Both the position numbers and the translations under genes were made by a program. DNA of 64,000 nt from Nitrobacter sp. Nb-311A (GTDB lineage: Bacteria > Pseudomonadota > Alphaproteobacteria > Rhizobiales > Xanthobacteraceae), in assembly GCF_000152905.1 (NCBI RefSeq), contig NZ_CH672419.1:173431-237430 (forward strand). The letters are read 5' to 3'. A model generated the notes under the pieces. The model searched no databases, had not been told where the DNA came from, and saw only the letters and a list, made by a program, of their open reading frames with translations. The first letter of the stretch is position 1. The number at the start of each line of letters is the position of its first letter. Below, piece after piece: positions 55,330 to 64,000 of the stretch.

Positions 55330-56084
55330 CGTACGATGGAGAATATACGATTCCACCGCACCGCGGCGGGCCAGCGCCAAACCTGCCAGGCATGCTCTCC
55401 CTCCGCGATCGAAAAGAAGATCATCTGCGCCCGCCCGACCAGATTCTCGAACGGCACATAGCCGACCGCGGAGAGCACGCGGCTGTCGGTCGAATTGTCA
55501 CGGTTGTCGCCCATCATGAAGAAATGGCCAGGCGGCACAATGTAGACATTGGTGTTGTCGTAGAAGCCGTTATCAACGCAATCGAGCGTTTTATAGGTGA
55601 CGCCGTTTGGCAGCGTTTCCTGCCACTGCTTTACGCGCGCCGTCGCATCGGAGCCGCAAGGATCTTCGCCCACGAAATCCGGCAGCCGTTCGCGCTGCAC
55701 CGGCGTATCGTTGATGTAGAGCAGCCCCTCCTTCATCTGGATGCGATCGCCCGGCAGCCCGATCACCCGCTTGATATAGTCGGTGGTGTTATCCTTCGGC
55801 AGACGAAACACCACAACATCGCCCCTGTTCGGTTCGGAACCGAACACACGCCCCGAAAACAGCGGCGGTGAGAATGGGATGGAATAGTGACTGTAGCCAT
55901 ACGAGTATTTCGAAACGAACAGATAGTCGCCGACCAATAGCGTCGCCTTCATCGATCCCGAGGGTATGTTGAAGGGCTGGAACAGGAAGGTCCGGATCAC
56001 GAGTGCGATTAAGAGAGCGTGGACAACGACGCGGACGGTCTCGCCGACGCCGCTTTCAGTTTTGGTTCCGGATGTCACGCCCAT
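55326..56084 (-). CDS. lepB: signal peptidase I
   Basis: 252 residues from MGVTSGTKTESG (14 more codons are open). One N-terminal membrane helix (VVVHALLIALVIRTFLFQ), the catalytic serine in FNIPSGSMKATLLVGDYLF, the catalytic lysine in DYIKRVIGLPGDRIQ, and box E GHFFMMGDNRDNSTDSR. It removes signal peptides on the periplasmic face. First gene of the lepB-rnc-era run; its stop overlaps the rnc start. Confidence 0.96.
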   Translation of the reverse strand: MGVTSGTKTESGVGETVRVVVHALLIALVIRTFLFQPFNIPSGSMKATLLVGDYLFVSKYSYGYSHYSIPFSPPLFSGRVFGSEPNRGDVVVFRLPKDNTTDYIKRVIGLPGDRIQMKEGLLYINDTPVQRERLPDFVGEDPCGSDATARVKQWQETLPNGVTYKTLDCVDNGFYDNTNVYIVPPGHFFMMGDNRDNSTDSRVLSAVGYVPFENLVGRAQMIFFSIAEGEHAWQVWRWPAAVRWNRIFSIVR

Positions 56085-56354
56085 CGCTTCCCTATGTGGC
56101 TGGCCGCCGCTTAAAAGCGATGGCATGGCGCTTTAGCGCGAAGCGTATCCGTTCCGCACAAAAACGCAGTGAATTCTGGTGCTTGGACGAATTCATATGC
56201 AATTCGTCACGATTTGAGCTGATTCACCCTGATCGTCGAGGTATCCCTGCGGCGTTTTAGACGGTTGTTGACGACCGCGCAATCAACCGCGCCACAAAAA
56301 TCAGATAACCATCTGATAGATAGCATATTTTAGTTTAAGCTATTCCGAGTCGGC

Positions 56355-56774
56355 TCAAGATTTGCCCGGTTCGGCAGCCGAAATTATGACGAAAGCCTGC
56401 GCCAGCGGCCAGTCATCCGTCAGACTCACGTCAATGCGGACGTCAAGGCCGGGAGGCGTGAGCACCTGCAGCCGCTTCAGCGCCCCGCCCGTGAGCATCA
56501 TGGAGGGTTGCCCGGCCTGCAGATTGATGACGCCCATATCCTGCCACCAGACGCCCTGCCGGATTCCGGTCCCGAGCGCCTTGGCGCACGCTTCCTTCGC
56601 GGCGAATCGCTTCGCATAGGTCGCGACGACCATTTTCTCATTAGCGGCGCGACGCTCGGCCTTCGCCCGCTCGGCTTCCGTGAAGACCCGGTTGAGAAAC
56701 CGGTCCCCGTGACGCTCGATGACCTTCGCCACCCGGCGGATATCGATCAGGTCGGAGCCGATGCCAATGATCAT
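56355..56774 (-). CDS. acpS: holo-[acyl-carrier-protein] synthase
   Basis: 139 residues. It transfers 4'-phosphopantetheine from CoA to acyl carrier protein. The motifs [34 protein letters not shown] (metal-binding Asp) and [32 protein letters not shown] (Glu of FAAKEA) are diagnostic. It overlaps pdxJ by 4 nt. A 270-bp gap separates it from lepB. Confidence 0.97.
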   Translation of the reverse strand: MIIGIGSDLIDIRRVAKVIERHGDRFLNRVFTEAERAKAERRAANEKMVVATYAKRFAAKEACAKALGTGIRQGVWWQDMGVINLQAGQPSMMLTGGALKRLQVLTPPGLDVRIDVSLTDDWPLAQAFVIISAAEPGKS

Positions 56775-57550
56775 GCCGTCCGCATCTTCAACGTTGCGCG
56801 CCCGCGGTCCATGGCCGCGCGCATGGTGCGAACGGTCTCGGCGATGCCGACGAGCAAGGCCTCGCCCATCATAAAGTATCCGATATTCAGTTCGACGATC
56901 TCGGGCAGAGCCGCGATCGTCTCCGCCGTCGCGTAATCGAGACCATGACCGGCGTGAACCTCAAGACCCGCCGACCTGGCCAATGCGGCGCCTTCGACGA
57001 TACGGCGCCACTCGGCATCCGCTTTCTCCCTGTCGCCCTCGACAACGGCATCGCACCAGCCGCCGGTATGAATCTCGATCACCGGCGCGTGCAGTTTCGC
57101 CGCCGCCTCGATCTGCCTGGGATCGGCGGCGATGAACAATGAGACCCGGATGCCGGCGTCATTCAGTTTCGCGATGAAAGGCGCCAGCGCGTTGTATTGG
57201 CCGGCTGCGTCGAGACCGCCTTCGGTGGTCAGTTCCTCCCGCCGCTCGGGGACCAGACAAACGGCGTGCGGTTTGGTGGCCAGCGCAATTCCTTGCATCT
57301 CCGCCGTCGCCGCCATTTCGAAATTGAGAGGCTTCGCAATTCCGGCCTTGAGTCGCGCCATGTCGGAATCGCGAATATGACGGCGATCCTCGCGCAAGTG
57401 CGCGGTGATGCCGTCGGCGCCAGCCGCGATCGCCGCAAGCGCTATTCGCACCACATCCGGCCGATCACCGCCGCGCGCGTTGCGGATGGTGGCGACGTGA
57501 TCGACGTTGACTCCGAGGCGGATATTAGAAAGTTTAGCAAACGTCGCCAT
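56771..57550 (-). CDS. pdxJ: pyridoxine 5'-phosphate synthase
   Basis: 259 residues. It condenses 3-amino-2-oxopropyl phosphate with deoxyxylulose 5-phosphate to PNP. Typical starts [48 protein letters not shown] and [18 protein letters not shown]; the C-terminus has [36 protein letters not shown]. The usual pdxJ-acpS pairing with ATGA overlap is preserved. Confidence 0.97.
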   Translation of the reverse strand: MATFAKLSNIRLGVNVDHVATIRNARGGDRPDVVRIALAAIAAGADGITAHLREDRRHIRDSDMARLKAGIAKPLNFEMAATAEMQGIALATKPHAVCLVPERREELTTEGGLDAAGQYNALAPFIAKLNDAGIRVSLFIAADPRQIEAAAKLHAPVIEIHTGGWCDAVVEGDREKADAEWRRIVEGAALARSAGLEVHAGHGLDYATAETIAALPEIVELNIGYFMMGEALLVGIAETVRTMRAAMDRGRATLKMRTA

Positions 57551-57603
57551 ATATCACTCTTATGTACTCAATCTCAGCGAGTCGAACCCGTGTTCGCCCG
57601 GTT

Positions 57604-58017
57604 TCAAGGTCCGGTAACGCCAACCCCTACCGCAACGTAGGAGACCGACCCGTCGTTATCCTCGAAAGTAACTTGCCATCTCTTGGTAAGGACAAGGTAT
57701 CCGGTGATGCGTTCGCCAGAGTCGCACCATAATATATTAGCTGGTCCGCGAGTGATCTGTTTATGATCCGACCCAAAATCTGCGTATCGCTGGTTCTTCA
57801 TAACGCGACACCTAAACCCATTCTTCTCCATCACGGTCCGAGCTTGCGCAACGGACGTTCCGATTGGAATAGATTCTAAAACTCTCGATCGTGTCACAGA
57901 TTCATCAGCCGCCATAAAATGCGACTTTCCGAACAAGGAGAACGAAAGATAGAGAGCCAACGATAGGAGGACAACGCCGACAATCTTTAGCTTTGGACCG
58001 GTAATTGGTGGTATCAT
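57604..58017 (-). CDS. Hypothetical membrane-anchored periplasmic protein coupled to rsh
   Basis: 137 residues; the start overlaps the rsh stop by 4 nt. An N-terminal hydrophobic helix (KLKIVGVVLLSLALYLSFSLFG) is followed by a soluble part with SIPIGTSVAQARTVMEKNGFRCRVMKN, similar in shape to BamE/SmpA-type repeats (IPxGTxxxxVxxxL), and two cysteines. Noticeably lower GC than neighbouring core genes. Not recognised; perhaps a recently gained gene. Confidence 0.65.
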   Translation of the reverse strand: MIPPITGPKLKIVGVVLLSLALYLSFSLFGKSHFMAADESVTRSRVLESIPIGTSVAQARTVMEKNGFRCRVMKNQRYADFGSDHKQITRGPANILWCDSGERITGYLVLTKRWQVTFEDNDGSVSYVAVGVGVTGP

Positions 58018-60317
58018 CCATTGACCCGCTCGATCCGTGCCACAACATCCTTCGCACGTAACTGGGCAATGATGGCGCTGAGATGCTTGAGATCGTAAAC
58101 CTCGAGATCGATGGTCATTTCGGTGAAGTCCGACGAACGCCTCGTCATGCTGATATTGTCGATGTTGCCGTCATGCTCGGCGATCACGGTTGCGACCTGC
58201 GCGAGGCTGCCGGGTTCGTTGAGGCTATCCAGCACGATGCGCGCCGGAAACCGTTGCGGCGTGGTGTCGTCGACATCCCAGCGAACGTCCAGCCAGCGCT
58301 CGGGCTCTTCCTCGAAATCCGTCAGCGCGGGCGACTGGATCGGATAGATCGTGATGCCTTCGCCGGGGGTGACGATGCCGACGATACGGTCTCCCGGCAC
58401 GGCGCCGCCATTGGGCGCGAATTTGATCGGCAAGTTCGAATTGATCCCGCCTATCGGGATCACCGACGGGCTGCGAACCGGATCAGGCGGCGATTTGAGT
58501 CTGAGTTTCACCGCCAGGCTCTTGTTGACGCCCGGGCGGCCCACCCGCTCCTCCTTGTAGTCCGGATACATCGCGCGCGCGACATCGGCGGCGCGCATTT
58601 CCCCCCGCCCCACCGAAGCCATGACATCCTCGATCGTGGCGCGCGCCAGCCGGGGCAACGCGCCGGTGAGCTTGTCGTCGGCATATTCGATCTTCGCGCG
58701 AATGAACAGGCGTTCCACGATCCTCCGGCCAAGGCTGACATACTGGCCGCGCACGGCGGCTCGCGTGGCGCGCCGGATCGCTGCCCGCGCCTTGCCGGTG
58801 ATCGCGAGTGTTTCCCAGGCGGATGGCGGCGCCGACTGGGCGGCGGACGTCAGAACCTCAACCTCGTCACCATTCTGCAATCGCGACGATAGCGGCGCAA
58901 ACTTGCCGTTGATCTTGCAACCCACCGTGCTGTTGCCGACGTCGGTATGCACGGCATAGGCAAAGTCGATGACATTGGCGTGCCGCGGCAGCGCGATCAA
59001 CTTCCCCTTCGGGGTGAAGCAGAAGACCTGGTCGTGAAACAATTCGAGCTTGGTGTGTTCGAGGAATTCCTCCGGATTGGCGCTTTCCGACAGCATTTCG
59101 ATGGTATGACGCAGCCAGGCGAACGCATTGGACTCCCGATTGAGCAATTCGGTCGGCGAGCCCGCTCCGTCCTTGTAGAAGGCATGTGCGGCGATGCCGA
59201 ACTCGGCAATGCGGTCCATCTCCTCGGTCCGGAGCTGCAATTCAACGCGCTGGTTGCCCGGTCCGATCACCGTGGTGTGGATCGAGCGATAGTCGTTCTG
59301 CTTCGGCGTCGAGATATAGTCCTTGAAACGGCCAGGCACGACCGGCCACGTCATATGGACCACGCCGAGGGCGCGATAGCAGGCTTCGACGTCGGGCATC
59401 ACGACGCGGAATCCGAAAATATCGGAAAGCTGCTCGAAACCGACCGATTTTCGTTCCATCTTGGTCCAGATCGAAAACGGCTGCTTGCGACGGCCGCTCA
59501 CGCGCGCAACGATACCCTTGTTGGCAAGACTGGTCGCGAGCTGGCTCTCGATCTCGCCGATCAGGTTGCGGTTACGCTCGGCCAGCGCATCAAGCCGCTG
59601 CGCCACCACCGTGTGAGCTTCCGGATCGAGGGTTTGGAACGCCAGATCCTCAAGCTCCTCGCGCATCTCCTGCATACCCATGCGACCCGCAAGCGGCGCA
59701 TAGATGTCCAGAGTTTCCTCGGCGATGCGCTGACGCGAAGCCGGCGGCACGAACTCCAGGGTCCGCATGTTGTGCAGCCGGTCCGCAAGCTTGATCAGCA
59801 GCACGCGGACGTCGTCGGCAATCGCCAGCAACAGCTTGCGCAGATTTTCGGCCTGTTTGGCCTCGCGCGAGACCAGTTCCAGCCGTTTCAGCTTGGTCAG
59901 GCCCTCGACAAGCGCGCCGATCTCGGGCCCGAACATATTGTCGATCTCGGCGCGGGTGGCCTCGGTGTCCTCAATGGTATCGTGCAACAGCGCCGCGACG
60001 ATGGTGGCATCGTCGAGCTTGAGACCGGTCAGGATCGCCGCCACCTCGAGCGGATGGGAGAAATAGGGATCACCCGACGCCCGTATCTGTTCGCCATGAG
60101 CTTTCATGGCATAGACGTAGGCTTGGTTCAGCAAATCTTCGTCGGTGTCGGGGTTATAGGAGCGCACGCGTTCGACCAGGTCGTATTGACGCATCATGCG
60201 CGGGCGCGGCGGCTTGACGGGGACAGCCGGCATCGTCTCCGCCGCGACCGAACCGGTCGCGGACTCCATCTGTCGCGTTCTGCGAGGCCAACCTGTCATA
60301 GAACCAAGTGCCTTCAT
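58014..60317 (-). CDS. Bifunctional (p)ppGpp synthetase/hydrolase Rsh (RelA/SpoT)
   Basis: 767 residues from the most distal ATG; MMRQYDLVERV at 60197 is the usual alphaproteobacterial start, so the first 40 residues may not be real. The hydrolase HD domain is intact (YFSHPLEVAAILTGLKLDD, ALLHDTIEDTEAT), then the synthetase (KQNDYRSIHTTVIGPGNQRVELQLRT), TGS (VFCFTPKGKLIALPRHANVIDFAYAVHT) and a C-terminal ACT domain (FPARIVLDSLNEPGSLAQVATVIAEHDGNIDNI). It sets the alarmone level as the single long RSH enzyme. Confidence 0.95.
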   Translation of the reverse strand: MKALGSMTGWPRRTRQMESATGSVAAETMPAVPVKPPRPRMMRQYDLVERVRSYNPDTDEDLLNQAYVYAMKAHGEQIRASGDPYFSHPLEVAAILTGLKLDDATIVAALLHDTIEDTEATRAEIDNMFGPEIGALVEGLTKLKRLELVSREAKQAENLRKLLLAIADDVRVLLIKLADRLHNMRTLEFVPPASRQRIAEETLDIYAPLAGRMGMQEMREELEDLAFQTLDPEAHTVVAQRLDALAERNRNLIGEIESQLATSLANKGIVARVSGRRKQPFSIWTKMERKSVGFEQLSDIFGFRVVMPDVEACYRALGVVHMTWPVVPGRFKDYISTPKQNDYRSIHTTVIGPGNQRVELQLRTEEMDRIAEFGIAAHAFYKDGAGSPTELLNRESNAFAWLRHTIEMLSESANPEEFLEHTKLELFHDQVFCFTPKGKLIALPRHANVIDFAYAVHTDVGNSTVGCKINGKFAPLSSRLQNGDEVEVLTSAAQSAPPSAWETLAITGKARAAIRRATRAAVRGQYVSLGRRIVERLFIRAKIEYADDKLTGALPRLARATIEDVMASVGRGEMRAADVARAMYPDYKEERVGRPGVNKSLAVKLRLKSPPDPVRSPSVIPIGGINSNLPIKFAPNGGAVPGDRIVGIVTPGEGITIYPIQSPALTDFEEEPERWLDVRWDVDDTTPQRFPARIVLDSLNEPGSLAQVATVIAEHDGNIDNISMTRRSSDFTEMTIDLEVYDLKHLSAIIAQLRAKDVVARIERVNG

Positions 60318-60683
60318 CGCGGGAAACCGCCGTCACCCTCCAGTATCTATCCTAGATTGTCCCGACCGAAAGTCGAATTCGATTCAGGCGCACCAAGATT
60401 CTGATCATAAAAGACAGACGCCGATGAACTGGACGCAAAAAGCCCGAAACAGGGTTTACCGCCCCCCCGACGCCTAGCGATCGCGGAGATTTAATGCTTT
60501 TGTGGTCGTCCTAAACGGGACTTCGCACGCATTTGATGGAATGCCGGCGCCCTCAAGGAAAATTCCAACATCTGAAGGACGTTGTGGGTTGGTGAGTTAC
60601 CCTCCGATACTCCTCCTCGCCCTCGAGACTTGACAACGGCTATCCATTATTCGATAATTCATTGGAATATTGGAAATACGGTG
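60318..60683. promoter_or_regulatory. Intergenic region with possible ArsR operator
   Basis: 366 bp between the leftward rsh and the rightward repressor gene. No gene is seen. Immediately before the ATG (about 60646-60675) lies an AT-rich stretch of imperfect inverted repeats (ATTCGATAATTC, GGAATATTGG), the kind and place expected for an ArsR/SmtB autoregulatory operator. Confidence 0.4.
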
Positions 60684-60980
60684 ATGGTTGATCCTCATCG
60701 GCATCAGCTCGAGCTGGCAGCCGAAATGCTCAAGGCACTGGCTGACCCAAACCGGCTTGGTATCCTCTTGCGTTTATCAAAGCGCGAACTGAGCGTTGGA
60801 GAACTCGCCGAGATCGAACAGGAGAAGGTCACAACCGTGTCCGCCCGTTTGAAGGTCTTGCTGACGGCGCATCTCGTCAAACGGCGGCGCAAGGGCCAGA
60901 CGATTTTTTATTCGTTAGCCGACACGCACGTTCTCAACCTCGTGGACAATGCGATCGAGCACGCTTGTGAAGGCCACTGA
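60684..60980 (+). CDS. ArsR/SmtB family repressor
   Basis: 98 residues from MVDPHRHQLELAAEMLKALADPNRLGILLRLSKRELSVGELAEIEQEKVTTVSARLKVLLTAHLVKRRRKGQTIFYSLADTHVLNLVDNAIEHACEGH. The winged-helix domain is complete. It has no helix-3 ELCV(C)DLC metal box (ELAEIEQ instead), but acidic/His residues at the C-terminus (DNAIEHACEGH, DTHVLNLVDNAIEH) match alpha-5 metal sites of Zn/Ni sensors such as SmtB/CzrA (D/H xx H... H xx E/H). It lies 24 nt before the His-rich protein gene, its probable target. Confidence 0.9.
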   Translation: MVDPHRHQLELAAEMLKALADPNRLGILLRLSKRELSVGELAEIEQEKVTTVSARLKVLLTAHLVKRRRKGQTIFYSLADTHVLNLVDNAIEHACEGH

Positions 60981-61004
60981 AGTCCAGCCAGGAAAGGAAA
61001 GTAT

Positions 61005-61355
61005 ATGACAACCCATACTCATGCCGATCATGACCACAAGCACGGGCCTTCATGCGGCCATGTCGCGGTCAAACACGGCGATCATGTCGATTACCTGCAT
61101 GACGGTCATCTGCACCATCAGACGGGCGACGTGGTTGAAGAGCACACCATCGAGGTAAACGCTGAGAACCCCGATCGCTGCACGCCGGAATTTGGTCACG
61201 TGGGGCACGACGCCGGCCACGTTCATGGTCCCGATTGCGGGCATCAGGCCGTTCCGCATGGCGATCACGTCGATTACCTTGTGAACGGTCGGCTTCATCA
61301 CCCTCATGGCGACCATTGCGATGACCACGGAGCGATTGAGATTGTGGCCGGCTAA
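61005..61355 (+). CDS. Histidine-rich metal-binding protein with internal duplication
   Basis: 116 residues, about one in four histidine, no signal peptide. The N-terminus is HTHADHDHKHG. Two homologous units follow: GPSCGHVAVKHGDHVDYLHDGHLHH (about 15-39) and GPDCGHQAVPHGDHVDYLVNGRLHHPHGDH (about 75-104). Each has one Cys and the block CGHxAVxHGDHVDYL. Binding of zinc, nickel, cobalt or copper is very likely. Coupled in an operon to an ArsR-type metal repressor, it may be a cytoplasmic metal buffer or chaperone. The domain is widespread in proteobacteria but poorly described. Confidence 0.8.
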   Translation: MTTHTHADHDHKHGPSCGHVAVKHGDHVDYLHDGHLHHQTGDVVEEHTIEVNAENPDRCTPEFGHVGHDAGHVHGPDCGHQAVPHGDHVDYLVNGRLHHPHGDHCDDHGAIEIVAG

Positions 61356-61542
61356 ATGCCCTCCGGACCTGACGTCGGTCGCCTGTTTACAGTCCCGGTC
61401 GATGATTGTTGCTGAAACGGCAGGCGACCTGGCACGCTCTCAGAGTCTTTCACCGCTTCATAGCGGAAACGGTGAAGGCTCTATCTTTTTGATTTGACGC
61501 GTTTTCTTCACGCAAACTGAATGCCCGTCGTGTCATTCGGCA
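61356..61542. repeat. Dispersed repeat next to IS21 element
   Basis: 187 bp without a gene. About 61440-61520 holds CAGAGTCTTTCACCGCTTCATAGCGG...GAAGGCTCTATC, a hairpin, then TTTGACGCGTTTTCTTCACGCAAACTG, a copy of the block found at 23.5, 49.5 and 50.0 kb. The right side meets the IS21 end near 61543. Confidence 0.6.
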
Positions 61543-61643
61543 TGCAAAATTGACCCCGTAAGCCGGGGGATCGGCGTCCAAAATTGACCCCCTACAGGTT
61601 GGCTGTTGCGCTGCCTGCTTTGTCATGAAGCAGGTGGTCGGGG

Positions 61644-63143
61644 ATGCTGATCGTGGAGACGATTGCGCGGATACGGCGCGAACACTTCATCAAGGGCAAG
61701 ACGATCAAGGAGATCGCCCGTGACCTGAAGGTGTCGCGGAACACGGTCCGGAAGGTGCTGAGGTCGGGCAAGACCTTGTTCGAGTATGAGCGTTCGATCC
61801 AGCCGCGCCCCAAACTCGGGCGTTGGGCGGCGGAGCTTGATGAACTGCTGGCGGCGAACGCGGCCAAATCGGCTCGCGAACAGCTGACGCTGATCCGGAT
61901 CTTCGAAGAGTTGCGCGGACGCGGCTATGACGGCGGCTACGATGCCGTACGGCGTTACGCCAGGCGTTGGAGCAAGGAGCGCGGGCAATCGACCGCGGCG
62001 GCCTATGTTCCGTTGAGCTTTGCGGCGGGCGAAGCCTACCAGTTCGACTGGAGCCATGAGATCGTTCTCCTCAACGGCGTGACGGCGATCGTGAAGGTCG
62101 CTCATGTCCGGCTGTGCCACAGCCGCATGCTGTTCGTGCGGGCCTATCCGCGGGAGACGCAGGAGATGGTATTCGACGCCCACGACCGGGCGTTCGCACT
62201 GTTCAAGGGTACCTGCAGCCGCGGCATCTACGACAACATGAAGACGGCGGTAGAGACGATCTTCGTCGGCAAGGATCGCCGCTACAATCGCCGCTTCCTG
62301 CAGATGTGCAGCCACTATCTGATCGATCCGGTCGCCTGCACGCCGGCGTCGGGCTGGGAGAAGGGTCAGGTCGAGAACCAGGTCGGGCTGGTCCGGGAAC
62401 GGTTCTTCACGCCACGGCTGCGGTTCAAAACCCTGGACGAGTTGAACGCGTGGCTTCTGGATAAGTGCATCGCCTACGCCAAGGCGCACCGACATCCAGA
62501 ACTGGCCGAACAGACGGTCTGGGAGGTGTTCGAAGCCGAGCGGCCCAAGCTCGTTCCCTATGCTGGCCGGTTCGACGGATTCCACGCGGTGCCGGCATCG
62601 GTCTCGAAGACCTGCCTGGTGCGCTTCGACAACAACAAATACTCGGTCGCTGCCAGCGCCGTCGGGCGCCCGGTCGAAGTTCAAGCCTATGCCGATCGCA
62701 TCGTGATCCGTCAGGACGGGCGCATCGTTGCGGAGCATCCGCGATCGTTCGGACGCGGCGAGACGACCTACAATCCCTGGCACTACGTGCCGGTGCTCGC
62801 GCGCAAACCCGGGGCCTTACGTAACGGCGCACCCTTCAAGGACTGGGTGTTGCCGGCCGCGATCGAACGGATCCGGCGCAGGCTCGCCAGCACCGACGAC
62901 GGCAATCGACAGATGGTCGACATCCTCAATGCGGTGCTGACGGACGGTTTGTCGGCGGTCGAAGCCGCCTGCGCCGAGGCGATCGCTCATGGCGTTCATT
63001 CCGCTGACGTCGTTCTCAACATCCTGGCTCGCCAACGCGAACCCGCTGCACCGGCCAACATTATGACGCCGGCGGCACTGACGCTCCGCCATGCGCCGAT
63101 CGCCGATTGCGCCCGTTACGACAACCTCCGGAGGACCATCTGA
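61644..63143 (+). CDS. istA: IS21-family transposase IstA
   Basis: 499 residues. The N-terminal HTH ([33 protein letters not shown]) precedes an integrase-like DDE core with [17 protein letters not shown] (first Asp), [16 protein letters not shown] (second Asp) and [19 protein letters not shown] (Glu). A C-terminal beta-barrel ([22 protein letters not shown]) follows. The stop overlaps the istB start (TGATG). Intact length; likely active. Confidence 0.94.
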   Translation: MLIVETIARIRREHFIKGKTIKEIARDLKVSRNTVRKVLRSGKTLFEYERSIQPRPKLGRWAAELDELLAANAAKSAREQLTLIRIFEELRGRGYDGGYDAVRRYARRWSKERGQSTAAAYVPLSFAAGEAYQFDWSHEIVLLNGVTAIVKVAHVRLCHSRMLFVRAYPRETQEMVFDAHDRAFALFKGTCSRGIYDNMKTAVETIFVGKDRRYNRRFLQMCSHYLIDPVACTPASGWEKGQVENQVGLVRERFFTPRLRFKTLDELNAWLLDKCIAYAKAHRHPELAEQTVWEVFEAERPKLVPYAGRFDGFHAVPASVSKTCLVRFDNNKYSVAASAVGRPVEVQAYADRIVIRQDGRIVAEHPRSFGRGETTYNPWHYVPVLARKPGALRNGAPFKDWVLPAAIERIRRRLASTDDGNRQMVDILNAVLTDGLSAVEAACAEAIAHGVHSADVVLNILARQREPAAPANIMTPAALTLRHAPIADCARYDNLRRTI

Positions 63144-64000
63144 TGGAACGAACCCAAATCTTCGACCTCATGGGTGAGCTCAAACTCTACGGAATGAGGG
63201 CTGCCTTCGACGAGATCATGGCGACGGCCGTCAAGCGCCAGCACGAACCTCAGCACATCGTCGGCGACCTGCTCAGCGCCGAGATCAACGAGAAGCAGGC
63301 GCGGTCGATCAAGTACCAGCTCACCATCGCCAAGCTGCCATTGGCCAAGGATCTCGATGACTTCCAGTTCGAAGGCACGCCGATCAATCAGACGCTCGTC
63401 AATGATCTCGCCGGCGGCGGCTTCATCGCCCAGCAGCGCAACGTCGTGCTCGTCGGCGGCACCGGCACAGGCAAAACCCACCTGGCCATCGCAATCGCCA
63501 GAAGCTGCATCCGATCCGGCGCCCGCGGTCGCTTCTACAACGTGGTCGACCTCGTCAATCGCCTCGAGATCGAGACCCGTAACGGACGTCAGGGCCGGCT
63601 TGCCGAACATCTGACCCGGATGGACTTCATCGTGCTCGACGAACTCGGATATCTGCCCTTTGCCCAATCCGGCGGCCAGTTGCTGTTCCATCTCGTCAGC
63701 CGGCTCTACGAGCGTGCTTCCGTCATCGTCACCACCAATCTCGCCTTCGGCGAATGGCCCAGCGTGTTCGGCGACGCCAAGATGACCACCGCGCTGCTCG
63801 ACCGGTTGACCCACCACTGCGACATCGTCGAAACCGGTAACGACAGCTGGCGCTTCAAAAGCCGCGACGACGATCACGCCACCCGCGCTCGTCTCGTCTC
63901 CGCAATCCCGGCCAGCTCCGACGAGTCGAGCGCTACCCTCAAACCACGCCGCGCGAAGGGGTCAAAATTGAACGCCGATACGGGGTCAAATTTGCGAGCC
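63143..64000 (+). CDS. istB: IS21-family ATPase IstB (3' end beyond window)
   Basis: 286 codons are open up to the last base; no stop is reached inside the window. An AAA+ DnaC-like helper with Walker [16 protein letters not shown], Walker [13 protein letters not shown], sensor [12 protein letters not shown] and [13 protein letters not shown]. The last residues are already encoded by IS end repeats ([12 protein letters not shown]), so the real end should be just outside. It overlaps the istA stop. Confidence 0.92.
   Translation, partial: MERTQIFDLMGELKLYGMRAAFDEIMATAVKRQHEPQHIVGDLLSAEINEKQARSIKYQLTIAKLPLAKDLDDFQFEGTPINQTLVNDLAGGGFIAQQRNVVLVGGTGTGKTHLAIAIARSCIRSGARGRFYNVVDLVNRLEIETRNGRQGRLAEHLTRMDFIVLDELGYLPFAQSGGQLLFHLVSRLYERASVIVTTNLAFGEWPSVFGDAKMTTALLDRLTHHCDIVETGNDSWRFKSRDDDHATRARLVSAIPASSDESSATLKPRRAKGSKLNADTGSNLRA

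Larger units (their letters stand above)
61543..64000 (+). mobile_element. IS21-family element, right end at or near the window edge
   Basis: Left end has repeated terminal motifs: TGCAAAATTGACCCCGTA at 61543 and CCAAAATTGACCCC at about 61577. The right end, on the other strand, has CGCAAATTTGACCCCGTAT and TTCAATTTTGACCCC in the same order. Such doubled ends plus istA-istB on one strand are typical of IS21. The element seems to finish within a few bases of the window end, so its target duplication cannot be checked. Confidence 0.85.

Noticed and set aside
58947..60404. 485-codon plus-strand frame.
   Set aside because: Antisense of rsh; no recognisable domain and biased composition expected from a GC-rich reverse frame.

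Overview
This window looks like the chromosome of an alphaproteobacterium of the order Hyphomicrobiales, most probably the Nitrobacteraceae/Bradyrhizobiaceae group (Nitrobacter, Rhodopseudomonas, Bradyrhizobium). The clues are the gene content (DUF3572-dinB, EipB, DUF2842, ubiquinol-cytochrome c chaperone, single bifunctional Rsh), the GC-rich codon use, the nitrate/nitrite-type MFS carrier and short dispersed intergenic repeats of a rhizobial type. The genus is inferred; no marker here settles it.

Layout. 1-23,350 is mostly core chromosome. It starts with a DNA polymerase IV gene (dinB) cleanly split by an IS5-family element with a TTA target duplication. Next come an EipB-like envelope protein, RidA, a glycerophosphodiesterase, a FemAB-like acyltransferase, TrmO, a SPOR-containing lytic transglycosylase, rplM-rpsI, O-acetylhomoserine sulfhydrylase, a NarK-like carrier and heme A synthase. 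An exopolysaccharide locus (13.7-22.1 kb) holds a CelD-like acetyltransferase, a GumC/Wzz-type protein with a degenerate tyrosine-kinase domain, a Wza/GumB lipoprotein, a GT4 glycosyltransferase, a WcaJ-type initiating transferase and a Wzy/WaaL-like polymerase. A saccharopine-dehydrogenase-like reductase closes this part.

23,705-43,925 is a 20.2-kb integrated element inserted in tRNA-Pro(GGG). It is bounded by a perfect 55-bp direct repeat: the intact tRNA at the right end and a 3' tRNA fragment at the left end. It carries a P4-type integrase, an AlpA-like HTH protein between two 39-bp direct repeats, a primase-polymerase/DUF3987 replication protein with an inverted repeat on each side, a second tyrosine recombinase, a secreted nuclease, and an overlapping two-gene operon of an HD-domain (SAMHD1-like) phosphohydrolase and a Panacea/DUF4065-like protein. 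It also has a DNA-repair-flavoured group (zinc-ribbon protein, SRAP/YedK, frameshifted LigD-type ligase), several small unknown genes, a WbuC-like cupin and a phage tail-fibre-like protein. It lacks capsid, portal and terminase genes, so it looks like a phage satellite or decayed prophage/island with cargo. The HD/Panacea pair is the best candidate for an undescribed defence or toxin-antitoxin system.

43,951-60,317 is again core: a MerR regulator, ihfA, fabH-plsX, DUF177, the ubiquinol-cytochrome c chaperone, bamE, arsC, parC, recO and the tightly overlapped era-rnc-lepB and acpS-pdxJ groups, then rsh. 60,684-61,355 encodes an ArsR-type repressor and a duplicated histidine-rich, probably metal-binding protein. 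An IS21-family element (istA-istB) runs off the right edge.
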